Assembly (NCBI GenBank): GCA_021732995.1
Contig: JAKFWA010000084.1
Coordinates: 1-64,000 of the forward strand
DNA length: 64,000 bases
Direction: 5' to 3'
From: Planctomycetaceae bacterium
Lineage (GTDB): Bacteria > Planctomycetota > Planctomycetia > Planctomycetales > Planctomycetaceae
Positions 28,564-35,611 of this stretch are shown here, one piece after another; the stretch's first letter is position 1; every line of letters starts with the position of its first letter. The translations under genes were made by a program, and so were the position numbers. The notes below the pieces were generated by a model that searched no databases, was not told where the DNA came from, and saw only the letters and a program-made list of their open reading frames with translations.

Positions 28564-29061
28564 TTAGACCGAAAAGCTCTTGCCGCAGCCGCAGGAACTC
28601 TTCGCGTTCGGGTTGTCGAACTTGAAGCCGCGCTTGTCGATGCCGTCGAGATAGTCGATCGTCGTTCCAGCGAGGAACATGATGAACTTCTTGTCGATCG
28701 CCACGCGGATGCCGTACTGTTCGGAGATGTGATCAGCGTCGGCGTTCACCTTGGTGTCGAAACCGAGGTGCTCCTGGAAACCGCTGCAGCCACCGGCCAG
28801 CACCGCGACGCGGAGCACGCAGCCGTCCGGAACTTTCTTCTCGGACATGAAGCGCTTGATCTCGGTCGCGGCCTTGTCGCTCAGCTTGATTGGAGCTTCG
28901 GCGGCGGCTGGATCGGTCTTGTAGGTCGGGACGGCTGGAGCTTCGTAGTTCAGCTCCTGAACCTGTGCCTGAGACTGGCCACTCGTGCTGCATCCACCGC
29001 TTGAGCCGCAGCAGCCACCAGCTGCCTGCGTGTGCTCATGAGAGGCTGTTGCCGTTGACAT
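28564..29061 (-). CDS. IscA/ErpA-type Fe-S cluster carrier with Cys-rich leader
   Basis: 165 residues. The C-terminal ~105 residues are an A-type carrier: IKLSDKAATEIKRFM, VAVLAGGCSGFQ (Cys92), and the closing SSCGCGKSF (Cys157, Cys159), the three cluster ligands. It delivers Fe-S clusters to apo-proteins in the cytosol. The first ~55 residues are an extra, low-complexity leader containing GGCCGSSGGCS (Cys17, 18, 24), which ordinary IscA proteins of ~107 residues lack. No isc or suf genes are beside it. Confidence 0.9.
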   Translation of the reverse strand: MSTATASHEHTQAAGGCCGSSGGCSTSGQSQAQVQELNYEAPAVPTYKTDPAAAEAPIKLSDKAATEIKRFMSEKKVPDGCVLRVAVLAGGCSGFQEHLGFDTKVNADADHISEQYGIRVAIDKKFIMFLAGTTIDYLDGIDKRGFKFDNPNAKSSCGCGKSFSV

Positions 29062-29287
29062 CTGGATCTCTCCCTTTCTGAAGAATGATATATCTGCTTC
29101 GCCCTGAGGCGAACTTGGCTATCTCAAAACGTACCCTAGCAACTCAGCCAGTATAGGACGACCGTCTGTTAAGGGCAGCGCCCAAATCAGGCTTCCGGAC
29201 AGCTCTGCCGAGAATTCTTGAACAGGTTCCAACAGCACGAATGCCGCCTGCGACGACCGCCTTTCGGCAGATTTCGCTGGCCAGACC

Positions 29288-30217
29288 TTATTGTACGAGC
29301 CCTTTCGTCAATTCCATGAACGCCGTTTCCAGATTGACTTCTTCCTCGCGGAACAGCGTCATCCTGAAGCCGGCTTCAATCAGTGCGGTCGGCAGGGCGC
29401 TGTAATCGAGCACTTCCGGCTTCAGAGCCGCTTCGATCTGAGCATTGGGGCCGATGTTGACCGCGGCGACCTCGTCCAGTTGCTCCAAGAGCTTCGCAGC
29501 GTCATCCGTGCGTTCCTTGACGCGAATATGCAGCAAGATGCGATTGCGAGCCTTCCGCATCACCTCGTCGACGTAGCCGTCAATGATCAGGTTGCCCTTC
29601 TCGATCATGCCCACGCGAGTACAAACGTCCGCAAGTTCTGGCAGAATGTGGCTGGAAACGATGACGGTCTTCTTCAGTTCGCCGAGTCGCTTGAGCAGGT
29701 TGCGGATTTCGATGCGGGCGCGAGGGTCGAGACCGCTGGCCGGTTCGTCCAGCAACAGCACTTGCGGTTCGTGCAGCAGCACGCGAGCCAAACCGACTCG
29801 TTGAGTCTGCCCGCGTGAGAGCTGATTCACCATCGCGTTCCGCTTGAACGACATGTCGACCAGTTCCAGCTTCTCTTCAACGACCTTGCGGCGTTTGTCG
29901 ATCGATACCCGGTAAGCGGCGGCGAAGAATTCGAGGTATTCGACGACCGTCATGTCTTCGTAAACGCCGAAGAAGTCTGGCATGAAGCCCACCAGGCGGC
30001 GGATCTCCTGCGGGTCGGTGTAGATCGACTTGCCGCAGACGTACGCCTCGCCGTAGTCCGGCTGCAGCAGCGTGGCCAGCATCCGCATGGTGGTCGTCTT
30101 GCCGGAGCCGTTGGGGCCAATGAAGCCGAAGACATCACCCTCTTTGAGCTGCAGGTCAATATGGTTTACGGCGATCAGGTCGCCGTAGCGCTTCGTAAGC
30201 TGACGCGTTTCAATCAC
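29288..30217 (-). CDS. ABC transporter ATP-binding protein
   Basis: 309 residues from a GTG at 30217 (VIETRQLTKRYGDLIAVNHI). The longer open frame to 30388 adds non-family residues and crosses a terminator. It is an ABC ATPase of the CcmA/NatA export type: Walker A GPNGSGKTT, a Q-loop with GFMPDFFGVYEDMTV, signature LSRGQTQRV, Walker B LLLDEPASGLDP and H-loop VIVSSHIL. A ~80-residue C-terminal accessory domain follows. No permease gene is adjacent, so its membrane partner must be elsewhere. Confidence 0.9.
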   Translation of the reverse strand: MIETRQLTKRYGDLIAVNHIDLQLKEGDVFGFIGPNGSGKTTTMRMLATLLQPDYGEAYVCGKSIYTDPQEIRRLVGFMPDFFGVYEDMTVVEYLEFFAAAYRVSIDKRRKVVEEKLELVDMSFKRNAMVNQLSRGQTQRVGLARVLLHEPQVLLLDEPASGLDPRARIEIRNLLKRLGELKKTVIVSSHILPELADVCTRVGMIEKGNLIIDGYVDEVMRKARNRILLHIRVKERTDDAAKLLEQLDEVAAVNIGPNAQIEAALKPEVLDYSALPTALIEAGFRMTLFREEEVNLETAFMELTKGLVQ

Positions 30218-30333
30218 CAGTCGGTTCCCGGTTGCGGAATATCTGTGTTTCGTGGCAGCGGGAAGATTCGTAGCGCAGCCACCGCGTCGCAAGTGTGTTC
30301 GTCGTCTGTGAAGAGGAGTTCTTGGAATGCAAA

Positions 30334-30363
30334 ACGGCCAGTTGATTTGAGTCAACTGGCCGT
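30334..30363 (-). terminator. Terminator for the envelope-protein cluster
   Basis: ACGGCCAGTTGA and TCAACTGGCCGT form a perfect 12-bp stem with a TTTGAG loop. Read on the minus strand it ends in TTTT. It lies 41 bases beyond the stop of the 30404 gene and before the ABC ATPase gene, so it separates two minus-strand transcripts. Confidence 0.85.
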
Positions 30364-30403
30364 TCGCCACAGGAGTCACACACAACACAACAGTTTCAAG
30401 GGC

Positions 30404-31264
30404 CTATTTCCGCTTCATGATCCGCTGAAAGAAGCCTGTCTGCTGAATCGCAGGTTGCTGCTCAACTTCCGCTTGAGCGGGACCGGCTGGCGGCGCGGCT
30501 GGAGGCATCGGAGCAATCTTCTCTGGTTCAACGGCCTTGGGCAGCGGCTTTTCTTCAACCTTCGCGGGCGTCGGCTGAGCCTGAACCGGCGCGCCGTTCG
30601 GCATCTGGTTCAGTGGCACCCACACTTCCGTCAGCGGAGCCCAGTAGGTCACCGTGCCATCGGCATGGTACTCATACTGGCGACGATGCCATTCACGAGG
30701 ATTCGGCGGCGGCGGCAGCATGCCGGGGCGAGGCTGCCACTGCGGAACCGTCTGGTAGTAATAGCCCAGTTGAGTCGTATCTGTCGGCTGAGCGACCACC
30801 GGGTAAGCATGACCCGGATGATGCGGGTACTTGCCGGTGCCGTACCACTGATCCGGGTAGTACTTCCGATAAACCGGCGCCTGGCGGTGAATCGCCCACT
30901 TACCGGGAGTACTCCAGCCATGATCCGGAGCCACCGCGTAATAGTTGGGATCCAAGGTCCAACGCACTGCCGGAACCGTCCAGATGCCTGGCTTCTGGTA
31001 GCACTCGTAGTCCTTCTGGAACAGATGTGGCAACTGCGTGTAGTAGGTCGGATTGGGCGTGTAGTTCTCGTAGCCGTAAGGCGACGGAGTAGCCACGTAG
31101 ATCTGACCAGTGGTACCGCCCACCCACGTATGGCCGCTGCCGGCTCCGGCGTAGCTGCCACCGTCCTTGTAGATGAGCTTGTCAGTGGCCTCGGCGGAGA
31201 GCGTGAAGGCACTCACACCCAGCGCCGTCATTACGGCCATCTTTGAGAGCGATTTGCTGAACAT
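30404..31264 (-). CDS. Tyr/Pro-rich secreted protein, unknown family
   Basis: 286 residues starting MFSKSLSKMAVMTALGVSAFTLSAEA (signal peptide); AAGGA precedes. The mature part is extremely rich in Tyr, Pro and Trp (NYTPNPTYYTQLPHL, TLDPNYYAVAPDHGWSTPG, QAPVYRKYYPDQWYGTG, LGYYYQTVPQWQPRPGM). A Pro/Ala/Lys-rich C-terminus ends in FFQRIMKRK. This suggests a structural envelope protein rather than an enzyme. It is the last gene of a three-gene minus-strand cluster (23 bases from the next), followed by a terminator. I recognise no family. Confidence 0.75.
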   Translation of the reverse strand: MFSKSLSKMAVMTALGVSAFTLSAEATDKLIYKDGGSYAGAGSGHTWVGGTTGQIYVATPSPYGYENYTPNPTYYTQLPHLFQKDYECYQKPGIWTVPAVRWTLDPNYYAVAPDHGWSTPGKWAIHRQAPVYRKYYPDQWYGTGKYPHHPGHAYPVVAQPTDTTQLGYYYQTVPQWQPRPGMLPPPPNPREWHRRQYEYHADGTVTYWAPLTEVWVPLNQMPNGAPVQAQPTPAKVEEKPLPKAVEPEKIAPMPPAAPPAGPAQAEVEQQPAIQQTGFFQRIMKRK

Positions 31265-31287
31265 AGTCCATTGTTCCTTCAACTCAC

Positions 31288-32055
31288 CTAGTAACGTGGA
31301 GGAGCGATTGTGGAGATCTCAGTGATACGGCTGGACGGTGTGCCCCAGCCGTAGTTGTATTGGTAGCGAACGCCAGGCGCGAGCGGCACAGCCATCGGCA
31401 CTCCGGTCGCTCCAGCGGCGTAGACCTGCTTGTCGCGAGCGTCGTAGTAGCCCGGGTTCGTCGCGTACACGCGCTTGTAGATACCTGCGATGGGCACTCC
31501 TTCGCCGCCGTTTCCGGACGGTACGAAGTAGTTGAACTTGTTGTGCAGGTGAGCCCCGAGTACCTGATTGCGATACGCCTTGCGGCAATGCATCTTGTAC
31601 TTCTCGTTGCACCACCAGTCGTGCAGCTTGGCCTTGCAGGAGCAGTGGTCACAATAGCTGCACTCGTCGCAGGAAGACTTCGCAGCCCGCCAGTCGCAGG
31701 CCAGATCACCGAAGGTATAAGGCCTGCCTGCGTAGCAGTCAGCGGTCGGACCGTAGTACGACTGGTACTGCATCGTCGGGCAGCTACCGTTCTGGCAGTA
31801 GCCGTTCTGACAATAGCCGCTGCGACACATGCTGCCTGGCATCGGAGCGCATTGGCCGCCAACGCAAGGCTGCTGAGGAATGGCAGGAACCTGAGCGACT
31901 CCTTCCGCGCCTGGTGGTGGCACGGGAGCGGGTTCGCCAGCCTGGTTGTAGTTAGCCGGCTCGATCACAAGCGGGGGAGCGGCCAGGGCCAGCGTGGACG
32001 CGACAAACGTCATCGCCATGACGCAGGCAGTCTGGCTGAGCATGCGGATCAGCAT
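31288..32055 (-). CDS. Cys-rich secreted protein, unknown family
   Basis: 255 residues with a signal peptide (MLIRMLSQTACVMAMTFVASTLALA) and AAGGAA ahead of the ATG. Fifteen cysteines lie between about residues 60 and 155. They include the near-repeat CRSGYCQNGYCQNGSC and the cluster CDECSYCDHCSCKAKLHDWWC. The C-terminal third is Tyr/Gly-rich (YKRVYATNPGYYDARDK, YQYNYGWGTP). This pattern suggests disulfide cross-linking or metal binding outside the cytoplasm (inference). It is the middle gene of the three-gene cluster. Confidence 0.75.
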   Translation of the reverse strand: MLIRMLSQTACVMAMTFVASTLALAAPPLVIEPANYNQAGEPAPVPPPGAEGVAQVPAIPQQPCVGGQCAPMPGSMCRSGYCQNGYCQNGSCPTMQYQSYYGPTADCYAGRPYTFGDLACDWRAAKSSCDECSYCDHCSCKAKLHDWWCNEKYKMHCRKAYRNQVLGAHLHNKFNYFVPSGNGGEGVPIAGIYKRVYATNPGYYDARDKQVYAAGATGVPMAVPLAPGVRYQYNYGWGTPSSRITEISTIAPPRY

Positions 32056-32141
32056 GATTTCTTCCTTGATGAATTGGGCACCGATCCGGTCCTGCGGATC
32101 GAACGGGGTGAATTGAACTCAGCTCCAAAACGTCCGTCGGA

Positions 32142-32603
32142 TTACGGATGGAATGGTGCTACGAACCCGGACAGTGGTGCATAAGACGGGCGGTACTTCA
32201 CTTTGACTTCGGTGCCCATCAGCTCCCATTTGTCGTGAGACTCAATTCCGAACGGAGTCCACAACCAACTGCCTTTCACCCTGTAGTAGTAAGGGGCGTA
32301 GATTCCGCGATACTCGTGCGGATACAGCATCTCGTGCGGCGCGAAAGCCTGATTGGTGATGAGCGTGCTACCCATCTGCACGGGCACGTCCTGCACCGGG
32401 CACGGATAGAGCGGCGCGTTGAGATACGGGTATTGCCGGATTTGGCCGGGCGCTCCGGGCGGTGTTGGCGCCGGCGCGTGAACTCGAGCCCCATACTGCG
32501 GCGCATAAGCTTGCTGCGGCATCGGCGGCTGCGCTTGAGCCTCCATGGCGCACAATCCGCTCACCGCCAGCGCGGCAAGGGCTGCAACTGAAGAACGCAT
32601 CAT
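32142..32603 (-). CDS. Pro/Tyr-rich secreted protein, unknown family
   Basis: 153 residues from the ATG at 32603 (MMRSSVAALAALAVSGLCAMEAQA is the signal peptide). The mature protein is rich in Pro, Tyr and Ala (PQQAYAPQYGARVHAP, QYPYLNAPLYPCPVQDVPV, YRGIYAPYYYRVKGSW) with a beta-like C-terminus. It is the first gene of the cluster, 86 bases before the Cys-rich gene. Compositional similarity to the third gene suggests a related structural role. Confidence 0.72.
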   Translation of the reverse strand: MMRSSVAALAALAVSGLCAMEAQAQPPMPQQAYAPQYGARVHAPAPTPPGAPGQIRQYPYLNAPLYPCPVQDVPVQMGSTLITNQAFAPHEMLYPHEYRGIYAPYYYRVKGSWLWTPFGIESHDKWELMGTEVKVKYRPSYAPLSGFVAPFHP

Positions 32604-33063
32604 GATTCCCTCCGTGGGTGTGTGTGCGCGCAACGGTGCCGTCACCTGTGTTGAACGATGGCATCGCAACGCTGGAGATCACGCGTGACCGCGACCTCGG
32701 GTCCTCCTGATGGCAGCGTCTCCGCGACAGCGCGAATCGACCTGCCGAGCGATCAAAGCTTGCTCGGGCGTCCTGTGAGTTTCGTTGGGGTGAGCCTGTG
32801 GACTCGCTCCGCCAACCGCCGAGCACTCTAACATTCGTCTTGTGACGAACGGTCCAATCACTCAAATCGCAGCGTTCGAAATGGAAGCTCTGCTTTTGCC
32901 GAATCTATTGGCGCCAAACGACTTGCAAGCGATCTTACGATCGTCAAAAGCGGTGCGCGTCGTACGATTCCGAGAACCGTTTTTCCGGGTAGACTCCCCG
33001 TGACCGTTACAGTTTCCGTACGCGGAACTGGCGGCATCTGACCCGAGTGAGAAGGACACCACG
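32604..33063. other. 460-base divergent spacer
   Basis: Separates the minus-strand envelope cluster from the plus-strand DinB-like gene. I see no supported gene and no strong hairpin. Presumably both promoters and leaders lie here. Confidence 0.4.
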
Positions 33064-33537
33064 ATGAACGAGTTGATCGACGAGTACCTGAAGGGACCGG
33101 CGCTCTTGAAGGAACTGGTCGCGGGCATGACCGAACAACAATTGAAAGCGGCTCCGGTTCCCGGCAAGTGGAGCACCCAACAACTGGTCTGCCACATCGC
33201 AGACTTTGAACCCGTCTATGCCGACCGCATGAAGCGCGCGATCGCTGAAGAGAACCCGACCGTGTTCGGCGGCGATCCTGATCTGTTCGCCGCGAAGCTG
33301 GGCTACGACGTCCGCAACGTCGAAGAAGAGCTCTGTCTGATCGATTGCTGCCGCAAGCAGATGGCCCGCATTCTCCGGCCGCTGCCGCCGGATGCCTGGA
33401 AACGCACCGTCGTGCATTCGGTCGATGGCCCGATCACGCTGGAAACTCTGTTGAAGCGCATCACGAATCACATTCCGCATCACGCCAAATTCATTGACGA
33501 GAAGCGAGCGGCACTCGGCTGCCCGCGCCAGAGCTGA
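33064..33537 (+). CDS. DinB/YfiT-like metal-binding four-helix protein
   Basis: 157 residues. The pattern MNELIDEYLKGPALLKELVAGM, GKWSTQQLVCHIADFEPVYADRM and ITNHIPHHAKFIDEKR gives the three-His metal site of the DinB/YfiT superfamily (His in CHIADFE and the HIPHH pair). Members include thiol transferases and damage-inducible proteins of mostly unknown substrate. The ATG is preceded by GAGAAGGA. No functional link to the neighbours is evident. Confidence 0.82.
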   Translation: MNELIDEYLKGPALLKELVAGMTEQQLKAAPVPGKWSTQQLVCHIADFEPVYADRMKRAIAEENPTVFGGDPDLFAAKLGYDVRNVEEELCLIDCCRKQMARILRPLPPDAWKRTVVHSVDGPITLETLLKRITNHIPHHAKFIDEKRAALGCPRQS

Positions 33538-33684
33538 CGCTGGCTTTGCGGATTAGGCAAAATCTCAGTGATCTTCCGGCTAGACTCTGCGTTGCATCGC
33601 CCCTCGGTTCTTGGACCTGACGATTCCGTCGGCTAGCTTTCGCTTCCAGTGGGCTTTTCCACTTCATACTCGCAGGAGCAACTC

Positions 33685-34791
33685 ATGGGACTGTTCGACA
33701 AACTTAGAAACGAACTGATTGATATCATCGAGTGGATCGATGATTCGCAGCACACTCTGGTCTGGCGGTTCCCTCGATATCAGAACGAAATCAAGAACGG
33801 CGCGCAGCTCATCGTGCGGCCCGGCCAGGTGGCCGTCTTCGTGCATCGCGGTGAACTGGCCGACGTCTTTGAGCCGGGTCACTACGAACTGAAGGCTGAC
33901 AACCTGCCGCTGCTGTCGACTCTGCAGGGCTGGAAGTACGGCTTCAATTCGCCGTTTCGGTCGGAAGTCTACTTTGTCAGCACGCGACAGATCACGGATC
34001 TGAAGTGGGGCACGCCCAATCCCATCATGCTGCGTGACGCCGATTTCGGCCCCGTGCGTCTGCGAGCGTTCGGCACGTACGCCCTGAAAGCGATCGACGC
34101 GAAGATCCTGTTGAAGGAACTCGTCGGCACCGATGGCCAGTTCGAGACTGACGAAGTCACCGAACTGCTGCGCTCGATCATCATCTCTTCGTTCGCCGAC
34201 ATGATCGGCTCACGCAAGATCGCGGCGCTGGACCTTGCTGCTCACTATCGTGAGCTGTCGGACGACCTGCGGAAGATGGCCTGCGAGCGGATCGACGACG
34301 AATACGGGCTTGAGATCACGAACTTGATGATCGTTAACGTGTCTCTGCCCGAAGAAGTCGAGAAGGCGCTGGACACTCGGTCGAGCATCGGCGTGATGGG
34401 CGACCTCAACAAGTTCCAGCAGTACCAAATGGGCATGGCCTTGGGGAATGCCGGGCAAGGCGACGGCGGTGGAGCCGCAGGTGAGGGGTTGGGCTTGGGT
34501 ATTGGTCTCGCGATGGCCAATCGCTTCACACAAATGGGTACTGCGCCCGTCGCTCAACCCGTCGCACCGCCGCCAATGCCGACATCGACCACCTGGTACG
34601 TCGCCCTCAACGGCCAGCAGCAAGGCCCGTACTCTGCTGACCAGGTAGTGCAGGGCGTGAAGCTCGGCCAACTGACGCCAGCCACCCTGGTCTGGTGCCA
34701 AGGCCTCGACGGTTGGAAAGCAGCCAGCCAGGTGCCGCAACTCGCCGGTGCCTTCCAGCAAGGTGGCCCACCACCGCTGCCACCTACATAG
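33685..34791 (+). CDS. SPFH-domain protein with C-terminal GYF domain (YdjI-like)
   Basis: 368 residues from the ATG at 33685 with AGGAG upstream. Residues 1-250 are an SPFH/YdjI-type domain (GLFDKLRNELIDIIEWIDD, IKNGAQLIVRPGQVAVFVHRGELADVFEPG, VNVSLPEEVEKALDTRSS). A Gly-rich helix, a Pro-rich linker and a C-terminal GYF_2 domain follow (TTWYVALNGQQQGPYSADQV with LVWCQGLDGWKAASQ). Bacterial proteins of this kind act at membranes in stress responses, often with a zinc-ribbon membrane protein like the one at 37529. The OLD-type gene lies between the two here. Confidence 0.88.
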   Translation: MGLFDKLRNELIDIIEWIDDSQHTLVWRFPRYQNEIKNGAQLIVRPGQVAVFVHRGELADVFEPGHYELKADNLPLLSTLQGWKYGFNSPFRSEVYFVSTRQITDLKWGTPNPIMLRDADFGPVRLRAFGTYALKAIDAKILLKELVGTDGQFETDEVTELLRSIIISSFADMIGSRKIAALDLAAHYRELSDDLRKMACERIDDEYGLEITNLMIVNVSLPEEVEKALDTRSSIGVMGDLNKFQQYQMGMALGNAGQGDGGGAAGEGLGLGIGLAMANRFTQMGTAPVAQPVAPPPMPTSTTWYVALNGQQQGPYSADQVVQGVKLGQLTPATLVWCQGLDGWKAASQVPQLAGAFQQGGPPPLPPT

Positions 34792-34815
34792 GCATCGCTA
34801 CTTATGACCTCATTG

Positions 34816-34860
34816 CTCCCCTCGCCCCGCGCTGCGGGGAGAGGGCTGGGGTGAGGGGCG
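34816..34860. repeat. Dispersed C/G-run repeat, copy 2 (inverted)
   Basis: A CCCCGC-GCT-GCGGGG hairpin followed by GAGAGGGCTGGGGTGAGGGG, the reverse complement of the arrangement at 41-79. It lies 25 bases after the SPFH gene's stop. Confidence 0.7.
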
Positions 34861-34909
34861 ATGTTTGCCTCGGCAACGATCCAACCGCTCCCACAAACGG
34901 GATAGTTCC

Positions 34910-35010
34910 GGAGGGCGACGCTCCCGCCGAGCCGCTTCACGAGAGTGGAGACGGTCAGTCGCAGAAAAGGCGCGGTTCAGGACCTCGGCTCGGCAGGAGC
35001 CTCGCCCTCC
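34910..35010. repeat. 101-base fold-back element before a start codon
   Basis: GGAGGGCGACGCTCCCGCCG(AGCC) at 34910-34933 matches the reverse complement of 34987-35010 at 22 of 24 bases. The element ends 20 bases before the ATG at 35031, so it lies in the 5' leader of that gene. There is no coding sequence in it. Confidence 0.7.
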
Positions 35011-35030
35011 CTTCCACAGGAGTGAAACGC

Positions 35031-35402
35031 ATGCTGACCCGCATTCGTCCGCTTGCCTCTGTCTTATTCGTCGCAGCGGTTTGCCTCGCTTGCTCCCTGC
35101 ATGCCGAACCGCCGGTTGAGCCTCGGCAAGAACCTCGAGTTCCCAAGCAGGCCGCATACTCCAACGTCGTGCGACTCAGAATTCTGGAAATCACACCGGT
35201 CGAGAAAACGTCCGAGCTCCACCTGCTGCAACTGAAAGTGCAGCGGTTCTACGGCAAGATCAATCAACACTCCGCCGAGCTAGCAAAGAAGCATGAGACT
35301 CAGGAATTCACCATGCTCTTCCCCGCCGCTCCCAATGCGAAAATCAACGTTGGAGATCTGATCGACTACCGCCTGGACCAGTACCTTCCGAAGTCGGAGT
35401 GA
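35031..35402 (+). CDS. Small secreted protein of unknown function
   Basis: 123 residues from the ATG at 35031 (MLTRIRPLASVLFVAAVCLACSLHAEPP, a signal peptide; the Cys near its end might be a lipobox). The mature part is a small alpha/beta domain (SNVVRLRILEITPVEKTSEL, FTMLFPAAPNAKINVGDLIDYRLDQY) with no family I recognise. A ribosome site, AGGAG, lies at the edge of the fold-back repeat. The longer upstream frame is not used. Confidence 0.7.
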   Translation: MLTRIRPLASVLFVAAVCLACSLHAEPPVEPRQEPRVPKQAAYSNVVRLRILEITPVEKTSELHLLQLKVQRFYGKINQHSAELAKKHETQEFTMLFPAAPNAKINVGDLIDYRLDQYLPKSE

Positions 35403-35611
35403 GAACACTTCATTCTCAACTCGACCGATGAAAAAACAACCGACGTGAATTACGGTGTTAATCACAGATCAAAGACTTCCCACTACCGCGGGTTTACTAG
35501 GTTTGTGTGACGGATCGAAACAATACCGCACTCAATGCCAATTGTGTAAAATGCGCGGATTTACGTAACGCTGATCAAGCCCGAAGCTCCTTACTCGACT
35601 GTAAAACTCTC

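Noticed and set aside
30218-30388. Upstream part of the ABC ATPase frame
   Set aside because: It would read through the terminator at 30334-30363 and adds residues unlike ABC proteins.
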